NCBI RefSeq assembly: GCF_000155635.1
Contig: NZ_DS990556.1
Coordinates: 2,124,052-2,188,051 of the forward strand
DNA length: 64,000 bases
Direction of reading: 5' to 3'
Origin: Cyanobium sp. PCC 7001
GTDB lineage: Bacteria; Cyanobacteriota; Cyanobacteriia; PCC-6307; Cyanobiaceae
A model generated the notes under the pieces. That model made no database searches and was not told the origin of the DNA. It saw only the letters and a program-made list of their open reading frames with translations. Positions 48,692-56,782 of this stretch are shown here, in pieces; within the stretch, counting starts at the first letter, position 1, and each line of letters opens with the position of its first letter. A program made the position numbers and the translations under genes.

Positions 48692-49732
48692 TTGCGATCG
48701 CTTCGTGTTCTCGTGCCCGGCACCGGCGGCCGCCTGCGCGGTGGCGGTCTGCTGGTGGAGCTGCAGACGGCCCGCCTGCTGCAGCAGCTGGCCCCCACCG
48801 AGGTGGTGACCTACCGGCAGCGGGAGCCCGACCACCCCTTCCTGGCCGATCTGCTGCGGGCCGAACCGCCCGATGGCGCCGCCGCCCGCCAGATGCTCTG
48901 GATCGTGAGCTGGGGCTTCGAGGTGCCACGCCAGCTGCGAGCCCTGCGGGGCCGCGCCGTGGCCTACCACGCCCACAGCAGCGGCTACGGCTTTCCCCTG
49001 CCGGCCGGAGTGCCGGTGCTGGCCGTGAGCCGCAACACCCTCGGCTACTGGGGCCAGTGGGCCAGCCGCAACCCCTTGGCCCTCGTTCCCAACGCGCTCG
49101 ATCCCCGCTGGCTGCAGCGGGGCCGCCGCGACGGCACCGGAGAGCGCCCCATCGATGTGCTGGTGCAGCGGCGCAAGAGCAGCGCCTACCTGCTGGAGGT
49201 GCTGGTGCCGGCCCTGCGGCGGCGTGGGTTGCGGGTGGAGGTGCAGGCGGGCTGGGTCGACGACCTGGTGGATCTGTTCAACAGCGCCACCGTGGTGCTC
49301 TACGACTCCGCCGACCACTGGCGGGTGAGCGGGGTGAGCGAGGGCTTCGGCCTGCCGCCCCTGGAGGCCCTCGCCTGCGGCTGCGTGGTGTTCAGCAGCC
49401 TCAACCACGCCCTGGCCGACAGCCTCGATCCCGGCCGCCTCGGCCACCAGCTCGGTGCCGGCACCCTCAGCGCCGATCTGGAGCGGATCAGCGCCGCCGT
49501 GGCCGATCCGGCCGCCTGGCGCGCGCCAGCCGCCGAGCTGGATGCGCTGCTGGCGGCCAGCAGCGAGGCGGCCCTGCTGGAGCGCTGGCGTGAGGCCCTC
49601 ACCCGGGTGAACGACCACTGGGACCGTCTCCAGGCCGGTGAAGCGCCGCTGCAGGCCCCGCCGCTGTGGCGGCTGCGGCTTCGCCGCTGGCAGTCGCGGC
49701 TGCAGCGGGTGCTGGCGCGGCGCGGTGCCTAG
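48692..49732 (+). CDS. Glycosyltransferase, GT-B type
   Basis: The 346-residue product has GT-B features: an N-terminal GTGGRLRGGGLLVELQTARLL with a glycine-rich loop, a middle VAYHAHSSGYGFPLPAG, and the C-terminal donor-binding motif VSGVSEGFGLPPLEALACGCVVFSS, the EGFGLPPLEALACG block of GT4-like enzymes. It probably adds a sugar to cell-surface polysaccharide. I give the TTG at 48692, the first in-frame start-like codon before the conserved part; a GTG at 48713 is possible. It lies between ho1 and the helicase gene and ends 27 bases before the latter's ATG. Confidence 0.78.
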   Translation: MRSLRVLVPGTGGRLRGGGLLVELQTARLLQQLAPTEVVTYRQREPDHPFLADLLRAEPPDGAAARQMLWIVSWGFEVPRQLRALRGRAVAYHAHSSGYGFPLPAGVPVLAVSRNTLGYWGQWASRNPLALVPNALDPRWLQRGRRDGTGERPIDVLVQRRKSSAYLLEVLVPALRRRGLRVEVQAGWVDDLVDLFNSATVVLYDSADHWRVSGVSEGFGLPPLEALACGCVVFSSLNHALADSLDPGRLGHQLGAGTLSADLERISAAVADPAAWRAPAAELDALLAASSEAALLERWREALTRVNDHWDRLQAGEAPLQAPPLWRLRLRRWQSRLQRVLARRGA

Positions 49733-49759
49733 GGTGCGGAACGCATTCCTGGCCCGTGG

Positions 49760-52162
49760 ATGAGCGCCTTCCTGGCCGGCCTCAATGAAGCCCAGCGCAA
49801 GGCAGTGGACCACCACACCGGTCCGCTGCTGGTGGTGGCAGGGGCCGGCAGCGGCAAGACGCGGGCCCTCACCCATCGCATCGCCCACCTGATCGGCCAC
49901 CACGGCGCCGACCCAGCCGAGCTGCTGGCCGTGACCTTCACCAACAAGGCCGCCCGGGAGATGAAGGAGCGGCTGGAGCTGCTGCTGGCCCAGAAGCTGG
50001 CCCAGAGCCAGTTCGGCCAGCCCTGGAGCACCCTGCCGCTGCTGGAGCAGCGGCAGCTGCGCAGCCGCATCTACCGCGAGGTGATCAAGGACCTCTGGAT
50101 CGGCACCTTCCACGCCCTGTTCGCCCGGCTGCTGCGCTTCGACATCGACAAGTTCCGCGATCCCGAAGGCCTCAGCTGGACGCGCCAGTTCTCCATCTAC
50201 GACGAGGGAGACGTGCAGAGCCTGATCAAGGAGATCGTGACCCAGGAGCTGGGCCTCGACCCCAAGCGCTTCGAGCCCAAGAAGGTGCGCTGGGCGATCA
50301 GCAACGCCAAGAACCAGGGCTGGATGCCCGAGCAGCTCGAAGCCGATGCTGGTGGCCAGCGCGGCAAGCTGATGGCCGAGACCTACCGCCGCTACCGCCG
50401 CGCCCTGGCGGCCAACAACGCCCTCGACTTCGACGATCTGCTGCTGCTGCCCGTGCAGCTGCTGCGCCAGAACGACCAGATCCGCAACTACTGGCACCGC
50501 CGCTTCCGCCACGTGCTGGTGGACGAATACCAGGACACCAACCGCACCCAGTACGAGCTGATCAAGCTGCTGGTCACCGACGGCCAGGATCCCGAGGCCT
50601 ACGACAACTGGAGCGGCCGCTCGGTGTTCGTGGTGGGCGACGCCGACCAGAGCATCTACAGCTTCCGCGCCGCTGACTTCACCATCCTGATGGGGTTCCA
50701 GGACGACTTCGGCGACGGCGCCGCCGATGAAGCCACCCGCACGATGGTGAAGCTGGAGGAGAACTACCGCTCCACCGCCACGATCCTCGAGGCGGCCAAC
50801 GCCCTGATCGCCCACAACACCGAGCGGATCGACAAGGTGCTGCGGCCCACCCGGGGCGAGGGGGAGCCCATCACCCTCACCCGCTGCGACGACGAGGTCG
50901 CCGAGGCCGAGGCGGTGGTGCACCGGATGCGGATGCTCGACGCGGCCCACAGCGAGCTGCGCTGGGGTGACATGGTCGTGCTCTACCGCACCAATGCCCA
51001 GAGCCGAGCCATGGAGGAATCGCTCGTGCGCTGGGGCATCCCCTACATCGTGGTGGGGGGCCTGCGCTTCTACGACCGGCGCGAGATCAAGGACATGCTC
51101 GCCTACCTGAAGCTGCTGGTGAACCCGGCCGACACGGTGAGCCTGTTGCGGGTGCTGAACACGCCGAAGCGGGGCATCGGCAAGACCACGATCGAGCGGC
51201 TCACCGACGCCGCCAACCAGCTGGGCATTCCGCTCTGGGAGGTGGTGAGCGATCCCGAGGCGGTGCGCTCCCTGGGGGGGCGCTCGGCCAAGGGGCTGCT
51301 GCAGTTCCGCGAGCTGCTCAGCGATCTGCAGGCCCGCAGCCAGGACGCCCCCCCTTCGGAGCTGGTGCAGCGGGTGATGGAGCAGAGCGGCTACCTCGCC
51401 GAGCTGATCGCCGAGGGCACCGATGAGGCGGAGGACCGCCGCCGCAACCTCAATGAGCTGGTGAACGCCGCCCTGCAGTACCAGGAGGAGAACGAGGAGG
51501 GCTCGCTGGAGGATTTCCTCGCCTCCGCCGCCCTGGCCAGCGATGCCGACAGCAAGGACACCCAGCAGGACCGGGTGACCCTGATGACCCTCCACGCCAG
51601 CAAGGGCCTGGAATTCCCGGTGGTGTTCCTGGTGGGGATGGAGCAGGGCCTCTTCCCCAGCTACCGCTCCCTGGAGGATCCCGCCGCCATGGAGGAGGAG
51701 CGGCGCCTCTGCTACGTGGGCATCACCCGGGCGAAGGAACGCCTGTTCCTCTCCCACGCCAGCGAGCGGCGGCTGTGGGGTGGCATGCGCGAGCCGGCGG
51801 TGCCCTCGGTGTTCCTGGCCGAGCTGCCCGAGGAGCTGGTGCAGGGCGACATCCCCCGCAGCGGCGGTGCCGCGATCCGTCGCGAGCAGCGGCTCGACCG
51901 GCTCACCCGGGTGGACCGGGAGGAGAGCCGGCGGGTGGCGTCGGGGGGAGCCGGCGGTGCCCCCGCCAACGCCGTGCGCCGCCGCGGCGCCGGTGCCGGC
52001 AAGACCTGGGCCGTGGGCGACCGCCTGCGCCACAGCGCCTTCGGGGAGGGACACGTGACCCACCTGTTCGGCAGCGGCGAGAAGATCTCGATCGCGGTGA
52101 AGTTCGAGGGGATGGGCCCCAAGATCCTCGATCCGCGCCTGGCGCCGATCGAGCCGCTCTGA
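49760..52162 (+). CDS. pcrA: UvrD/PcrA-type DNA helicase
   Basis: The 800-residue product is a superfamily 1A helicase, acting in repair and removal of recombinase from DNA. Motifs: LNEAQRKAV (Q motif), GAGSGKTRAL (Walker A, about residues 28-37), VTFTNKAAREMKER (Ia), VLVDEYQDTNRTQYEL (II), VVGDADQSIYSFRAAD (III), LEENYRSTATIL (IV), LMTLHASKGLEFPVVFLVGMEQGLFP split (V) and CYVGITRAKERLFLSHA (VI). The C-terminal region ends in a KTWAVGDRLRHSAFGEGHVTHL segment typical of PcrA. The C-terminal linker (about 690-735) is Arg/Gly/Ala-rich. Confidence 0.95.
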   Translation: MSAFLAGLNEAQRKAVDHHTGPLLVVAGAGSGKTRALTHRIAHLIGHHGADPAELLAVTFTNKAAREMKERLELLLAQKLAQSQFGQPWSTLPLLEQRQLRSRIYREVIKDLWIGTFHALFARLLRFDIDKFRDPEGLSWTRQFSIYDEGDVQSLIKEIVTQELGLDPKRFEPKKVRWAISNAKNQGWMPEQLEADAGGQRGKLMAETYRRYRRALAANNALDFDDLLLLPVQLLRQNDQIRNYWHRRFRHVLVDEYQDTNRTQYELIKLLVTDGQDPEAYDNWSGRSVFVVGDADQSIYSFRAADFTILMGFQDDFGDGAADEATRTMVKLEENYRSTATILEAANALIAHNTERIDKVLRPTRGEGEPITLTRCDDEVAEAEAVVHRMRMLDAAHSELRWGDMVVLYRTNAQSRAMEESLVRWGIPYIVVGGLRFYDRREIKDMLAYLKLLVNPADTVSLLRVLNTPKRGIGKTTIERLTDAANQLGIPLWEVVSDPEAVRSLGGRSAKGLLQFRELLSDLQARSQDAPPSELVQRVMEQSGYLAELIAEGTDEAEDRRRNLNELVNAALQYQEENEEGSLEDFLASAALASDADSKDTQQDRVTLMTLHASKGLEFPVVFLVGMEQGLFPSYRSLEDPAAMEEERRLCYVGITRAKERLFLSHASERRLWGGMREPAVPSVFLAELPEELVQGDIPRSGGAAIRREQRLDRLTRVDREESRRVASGGAGGAPANAVRRRGAGAGKTWAVGDRLRHSAFGEGHVTHLFGSGEKISIAVKFEGMGPKILDPRLAPIEPL

Positions 52163-52171
52163 GGCCGCCGC

Positions 52172-53422
52172 TTGGACGTTCCCGGCATTCCCGAAGCGCT
52201 GGTGGGGGCCCTGGCCGCGGCCGCCCGGGCCGGTGGCCCGCCCCCCCAGCGGGTGGCCCTGGTGGGCGGTGCCGTGCGCGATCTGCTGCTGCACCGGGTG
52301 CACAACGACCCCTGGCGCGGCGTTCCCGACCTCGACCTGGTGGCGGAGGGCCCGGCCATCGATCTGGTGCGGCGGCTGGAGGCCCTGCTGCCGCCGGGGG
52401 CGCTGCGGGCGGCCCAGGAGCACGGCGCCTACGGCACGGTGGAGGTGGAGCTGCGGCTCGAGGGCCAGACCGTGCTGCTGGATGTGGCCACCGCCCGCTG
52501 CGAGACCTATCCGCAGCCCGGGGAGAACCCGAAGGTGGTGCCGGGCCTGCTGGCGGACGATCTGGCCCGCCGTGATTTCAGCATCAATGCCATCGCCCTG
52601 GATCTGGCCAGCGGTGAGCTGCTCGACCCCCATGGCGGCCAGGCGGATCTGCAGCGGCGGCAGCTGCGGCTGCTCCACCCCCACAGCCTGCACGACGATC
52701 CCAGCCGCCTGGTGCGCGGCGCCCGCTACGCGGCCCGGCTCGGCTTCCGGCTGGAGCCCGGCAGCCGCGAACAGGCGCGCCGCACCCTGGAAGCCTGGCC
52801 CTGGGCCTGGCACTCCGGCGAGCGGCCGGGCCAGGCGCCCGCGGCCCTGGGCACGCGGCTGCGGATGGAGTTCGAGCTGCTGCTGCTGCGGGAGCCCTGG
52901 CCCGCCGCCCTGGCGATCCTGCAGGACTGGGGCGGCCTGGCCTTGCTCGATGCCCGCCTCCAGGCCGACCGCCACTGGCGGCGGCGTCTCCACTGGGCCG
53001 GCCGCGCCGGTCTGCCGCTGATGGTGGCGCTCGTGGCCGGCGCCGCCGACCCCCTGGCCCTGGCGGAACGGCTGCAGCTGCCCCACCGCCAGCATCGTCT
53101 GCTGGCCCAGTGGCTGGAGCTGCGCCAGCGCCTGGCCGAGCTGCAGCAGCCCGCCGCCGAAGCCAACGGCGGACCTCCGACGGTGGCGGCCTGGTGCGCG
53201 GCCCTGGAGGCTCCGGGCGGTTCGCCGGAGGCGGTGCTGCTGGCCCTGGTCACCGGCACCGCTCCCCGCCGGCCCCTGCTGCGCTGGTGGCTGCGCTGGC
53301 GGCACCTGAAGGCGCCGGACACGGCCGCCGAGCTGATCGCCCGGGGAGTGAAGCCCGGGCCGGCCCTGGGGGAGGAGCTGCGGCGCCTGCGGGAAAGGCG
53401 GCTGGCCCAGGAGCGGCTCTAG
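52172..53422 (+). CDS. tRNA nucleotidyltransferase / poly(A) polymerase family protein
   Basis: The 416-residue product belongs to the class II nucleotidyltransferase family of CCA-adding enzymes. Motifs: VALVGGAVRDLLL (A, GGxVRD), GVPDLDLVAEG (catalytic DxD), AARDFSINAIALDL-like stretch RRDFSINAIA (B), GQADLQRRQLRLLHPHSLHDDPSRLVRGARYAARLGF split (C-D). Since no tRNA here encodes CCA, such an enzyme is needed; in some cyanobacteria the A-adding and CC-adding activities are split between two proteins, so the exact activity cannot be read from sequence alone. The TTG at 52172 is given as start, nine bases after the helicase stop. Confidence 0.88.
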   Translation: MDVPGIPEALVGALAAAARAGGPPPQRVALVGGAVRDLLLHRVHNDPWRGVPDLDLVAEGPAIDLVRRLEALLPPGALRAAQEHGAYGTVEVELRLEGQTVLLDVATARCETYPQPGENPKVVPGLLADDLARRDFSINAIALDLASGELLDPHGGQADLQRRQLRLLHPHSLHDDPSRLVRGARYAARLGFRLEPGSREQARRTLEAWPWAWHSGERPGQAPAALGTRLRMEFELLLLREPWPAALAILQDWGGLALLDARLQADRHWRRRLHWAGRAGLPLMVALVAGAADPLALAERLQLPHRQHRLLAQWLELRQRLAELQQPAAEANGGPPTVAAWCAALEAPGGSPEAVLLALVTGTAPRRPLLRWWLRWRHLKAPDTAAELIARGVKPGPALGEELRRLRERRLAQERL

Positions 53423-53457
53423 GGCACCCATAGGATCCGCCCAGCTCTGGGGCGCCT

Positions 53458-54234
53458 GTGTCGGATTCGGCTGTGGTGGTTGCAATCCCGGCCCGGCTGG
53501 CCTCATCCCGCCTGCCCGGAAAGGTGCTGGCCGACATCGGCGGCCGGCCGATGCTCCAGCATGTGGTGGACCGCTGCCGCCTGGCCAGGGGGGTGGACGC
53601 CCTGGTGGTGTGCACCGACAGTCCTGTGGTGGAGCGGGCAGCAGAGGCCTGGGGCGTTAAGGCCCTGCTCACCCCTCAGCACTGCAGCAGCGGCAGCGAG
53701 CGGCTGGCGGCCGTGATCCCGGCCTTGCTGGCGGCCGGTGGCGGAGCCGCCGAGCACACGCTGGTGATCAACGTGCAGGCCGATCAACCCCTGCTCGATC
53801 CGGCGATCATCGAGGGCATGGTGGCGCGTTTCTCTGCCCTGGGGCGTCCTGAGGTGATCACGCCGGTGTATCCCCTTGCCGCCACCAAGCTGCACGATCC
53901 CAACGTGGTGAAAGTGCTCCGCGCCGCCGATGGCCGGGCGATCACGTTCTCCCGCAGCGCCCTGCCCCACGTGCGGGACCTGACTCCTGAGCGGTGGGCA
54001 GAGCGCACCACCTACTGGGGCCATGTGGGCCTCTACGGCTATCGGGGTGATGTGCTCGCCGGGTGGAATGCCCTGCCCCCTTCCAGCCTCGAGGATCTGG
54101 AGAAGCTGGAGCAGCTGCGGCTGATCGAAGCGGCCATCCCCATCCACACCTTCGAGGTGGACCAGGACTGCCTCTCGGTCGACACCGCCGAGCAGCTGGA
54201 GCAGGCCCGGGCCCTGCTGGTCGGCCAGGCATGA
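53458..54234 (+). CDS. kdsB: CMP-Kdo synthetase KdsB
   Basis: KdsB activates Kdo as CMP-Kdo for lipopolysaccharide or capsule synthesis. The 258-residue product has the cytidylyltransferase signature VVAIPARLASSRLPGKVLADIGGRPM, VVCTDSPVVERAAEAWG, CSSGSERLAAVI, NVQADQPLLDPAII with the metal-binding Asp, and HVGLYGYRGDVLAGW, ending VDQDCLSVDTAEQLE. The start is a GTG at 53458. It is convergent with kdsC, whose stop is 41 bases away, so the Kdo genes form two facing transcripts. Confidence 0.96.
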   Translation: MSDSAVVVAIPARLASSRLPGKVLADIGGRPMLQHVVDRCRLARGVDALVVCTDSPVVERAAEAWGVKALLTPQHCSSGSERLAAVIPALLAAGGGAAEHTLVINVQADQPLLDPAIIEGMVARFSALGRPEVITPVYPLAATKLHDPNVVKVLRAADGRAITFSRSALPHVRDLTPERWAERTTYWGHVGLYGYRGDVLAGWNALPPSSLEDLEKLEQLRLIEAAIPIHTFEVDQDCLSVDTAEQLEQARALLVGQA

Positions 54235-54274
54235 AGGGCCGGGGTTCAGCTCGGCGGCCCTAGCAGCCCTGAGC

Positions 54275-54850
54275 TCAGCCGTTGCCCTCCCGCCAGCCGC
54301 TCCTGTGCAGCTCCTTCAGGGCTCCGCGACACTGCAGCAGGGCCTCCGCAAGTTCCCGCACGGCGCCGTGGCCCCCGGGGCTGCGCAGCACCCAGTCGGC
54401 GCGGCGGCGCAGGGCGCTGGCGGCATCCGCCGGGGCCACCAGCAGGGCCGTGGCCGGCCGCACCGCCAGGTCGTTGAGGTCGTCACCGATGAAGGCGGTG
54501 CAGGCGGCTGAGGCCCCCACCTCGGCCTGAAGCTCCTGCAGGCCCGCCAGCTTGTCGCCCACCCCCGCCCGGCAGTGCTGGATGTGGAGGTGGCGGGCCC
54601 GCTGCTCGATCGCGCCGCTGCGGCCGCCGCTGAGCAGGGCCACCTCGATGCCGGCGCGCTGCAGCATGCGGATCGCCAGGCCGTCGCGCACGTTGAAGCG
54701 CTTCACCACCTGGCCGGCCTGGTCGTAGTGGAGGCCGCCATCGGTGAGCACCCCATCCACATCGCACACCAGCAGCTGCACCGCCGCCAGCTTCCGGCCG
54801 GCGGCCAGCCGCTGCAGCCGGGAGCGCAGCGCGGGAAAGGGGGCAGGCAT
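54275..54850 (-). CDS. kdsC: Kdo-8-phosphate phosphatase KdsC
   Basis: KdsC hydrolyses Kdo-8-phosphate to Kdo. The 191-residue product is a HAD-superfamily C0-type phosphatase: LLVCDVDGVLTDGGLHYD (motif I with the nucleophile Asp), VVKRFNVRDGLAIRMLQRAG, ALLSGGRSGAIEQRA (motif II), GDKLAGLQEL (Lys of motif III) and AFIGDDLNDLAVRPA (motif IV). The ATG at 54850 gives the normal length. It starts 21 bases after the kdsA stop on the same strand, consistent with one kdsD-kdsA-kdsC transcript. Confidence 0.95.
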   Translation of the reverse strand: MPAPFPALRSRLQRLAAGRKLAAVQLLVCDVDGVLTDGGLHYDQAGQVVKRFNVRDGLAIRMLQRAGIEVALLSGGRSGAIEQRARHLHIQHCRAGVGDKLAGLQELQAEVGASAACTAFIGDDLNDLAVRPATALLVAPADAASALRRRADWVLRSPGGHGAVRELAEALLQCRGALKELHRSGWREGNG

Positions 54851-54870
54851 GGTGCTCGCTCCCGCTCCGC

Positions 54871-55692
54871 TCAGAGGGTGCTGACGGCCAGGCCGTCCTG
54901 CACCACGGCCCGCAGCTCCATCAGCTGGCGCAGCAGGGCCTCCAGCCGGTGCAGGGGCACCATGTTGGGCCCGTCGCTGAGGGCCTGGGGGGGATCGGGG
55001 TGCACCTCCATGAACAGCCCGTCGGCCCCCACCGCCACCGCACCCCGGGCCAGCGGTGCCACGAACTCCCGCTGGCCGCCCGAGGTGGTGCCCTGCCCGC
55101 CCGGCTGCTGCACTGCATGGGTGGCATCGAAGATCACGGGGCAGCCCAGCGCCTGCATCTGGGGCAGGCCGCGGAAATCCACCACCAGGGTGTTGTAGCC
55201 AAAGCTGGAGCCCCGCTCGGTGAGCCACAGCCGGCCGCTCTCGGCCTCCAGGCCGCTTTCGCGCAGCTTGTTCACCACCTGGGCCATGTCCCAGGGGGCC
55301 AGGAACTGGCCCTTCTTCACGTTCACCACCTTGTCGGTGCCGGCCACCGCCCGGGCGGCGGCCTCCAGCAGGTCGGTCTGGCGGCAGAGGAAGGCCGGGA
55401 TCTGGAGCACGTCCACCGCCTCGGCGGCCATGGCCGCCTGGTGGCTCTCATGGATGTCGGTGAGCACCGGGATCCCCAGCTGCTCGCGCACCTCCTGCAG
55501 GATGCGGAGACCCTCCTCGGGGCCGGGGCCGCGGAACGACTTTCCGGAGCTGCGGTTGGCCTTGTCGAAGCTGGCCTTGAACACGTAGGTGATGCCCAGC
55601 TCCTGGCAGAGCCCGCTCACCTGTTCGGCCACCTGCAGCACCAGATCGCGGCTCTCGATCACGCAGGGTCCGGCGATCAGGCGGAAGGTCAT
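54871..55692 (-). CDS. kdsA: Kdo-8-phosphate synthase KdsA
   Basis: KdsA condenses PEP with arabinose-5-phosphate. The 273-residue product has the family landmarks [75 protein letters not shown] with Cys as in metal-type Kds[14 protein letters not shown], and [13 protein letters not shown] followed by the substrate loop. The ATG at 55692 gives the expected N-terminus [10 protein letters not shown]. It lies 40 bases after the kdsD stop. Confidence 0.97.
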   Translation of the reverse strand: MTFRLIAGPCVIESRDLVLQVAEQVSGLCQELGITYVFKASFDKANRSSGKSFRGPGPEEGLRILQEVREQLGIPVLTDIHESHQAAMAAEAVDVLQIPAFLCRQTDLLEAAARAVAGTDKVVNVKKGQFLAPWDMAQVVNKLRESGLEAESGRLWLTERGSSFGYNTLVVDFRGLPQMQALGCPVIFDATHAVQQPGGQGTTSGGQREFVAPLARGAVAVGADGLFMEVHPDPPQALSDGPNMVPLHRLEALLRQLMELRAVVQDGLAVSTL

Positions 55693-55732
55693 CGGAACGG
55701 GGCGAGGGGAATCAGGGTTGGGAAACGGGTCG

Positions 55733-56782
55733 TCAGCTCGGGGACGCCACCGAGGCGCTGAAGCCGGCCTGCACCAGATCATGCAGGCGCAGCAGCCCCT
55801 CCAGCCGGCGGGGGTCGTCCGGCGACACCACCGGCATCACCGAAATCGCCTGGCGCCGGTTGCGTTCCATTAGCTCCAGGGCCTCGGCTGCCAGCACATC
55901 GGGAGTCACGGTGATCGGGTCGGTGGTGGCCATCTCGGCGGCGGTGATCCGGTCCCAGTCGCCCGGCCCGTGACGCTGCAGGGTGCGGCGCAGGTCGCCA
56001 TCGGTGATCAGCCCGGCCAGCTGGGAGGGGTCGCTGCCGTGCACCCAGCTGGCACCGAGGCTGCCGCGCCCCGGGCTGCCCTGGGTGAGGTGGGCGATCA
56101 CCACCGGCAGGCGGGCCTCCGGGTGGAGCGGTTCGATCTCGCCGGCCGGCACCATCAAATCGCCCACGGTGAGGGTGAGGCGGCGGCCGAGGGAGCCGGC
56201 CGGGTGGTTGATGGCGAAGTCCACCGGCGAGATGCCGGCCCGCTCCATCCACACCGCGGCCAGGGCATCGCCGATCGCCATCGCCACCGCCGTGCTGGCG
56301 GTGGGGGCCAGGTTGAGCGGGCACACCTCCCGGTCCACGGCGGCGTCGAGCACCAGGTCGCAGCCGCGGGCCAGGCTCGACTCCACCCGGCCCACCAGGG
56401 CGATGCGGCTGGTGCCACGCCGCTTCAGGTGGGGAAGGATGGCGAGCAGTTCCTCCGTTTCGCCGCTGTTGGAGAGCAGCAGCGTCACGTCATCGGCGGC
56501 CACGATGCCGAGGTCGCCGTGCAGGGCGTCCACCGGGTTGAGGAACACCGCCGTGAGTCCGATCGAGGAGAAGGTGGCGGCGATCTTGCGGGCCACGATG
56601 CCGCTCTTGCCCACGCCGGTTACCACCAGCTTGGCGCGGCGCTGCCGGCAGCTCTCCAGCAGCTCCAGGGTGGCCTCCACCTGCTGGGAATCGAGGCGCT
56701 CGGCAGCTGCGGCGATGGCGGAGGCCTCCTCCTGCAGGCAGCGGGTGAGGGCGGACAAAGGCAGCACCGGGAGTGGCGTCAT
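55733..56782 (-). CDS. kdsD: Arabinose-5-phosphate isomerase KdsD
   Basis: KdsD interconverts ribulose-5-P and arabinose-5-P, the entry to Kdo synthesis. The 349-residue product has an N-terminal SIS domain ([25 protein letters not shown] split, [55 protein letters not shown]) and two C-terminal CBS domains ([13 protein letters not shown] and [20 protein letters not shown]). This is the full KdsD/KpsF architecture. The ATG at 56782 overlaps the stop of the SelD-fusion gene by four bases, so the Kdo genes are translationally coupled to it. Confidence 0.96.
   Translation of the reverse strand: MTPLPVLPLSALTRCLQEEASAIAAAAERLDSQQVEATLELLESCRQRRAKLVVTGVGKSGIVARKIAATFSSIGLTAVFLNPVDALHGDLGIVAADDVTLLLSNSGETEELLAILPHLKRRGTSRIALVGRVESSLARGCDLVLDAAVDREVCPLNLAPTASTAVAMAIGDALAAVWMERAGISPVDFAINHPAGSLGRRLTLTVGDLMVPAGEIEPLHPEARLPVVIAHLTQGSPGRGSLGASWVHGSDPSQLAGLITDGDLRRTLQRHGPGDWDRITAAEMATTDPITVTPDVLAAEALELMERNRRQAISVMPVVSPDDPRRLEGLLRLHDLVQAGFSASVASPS

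Noticed and set aside
48491-53506. A 1671-codon open frame on the minus strand, and other very long antisense frames (8538-11618 plus, 44358-47417 plus)
   Set aside because: They mirror well-identified genes on the other strand (helicase, CCA-type enzyme, transketolase, icd) and have the His/Gly/Gln/Ala-rich composition of antisense reading in high-GC DNA.
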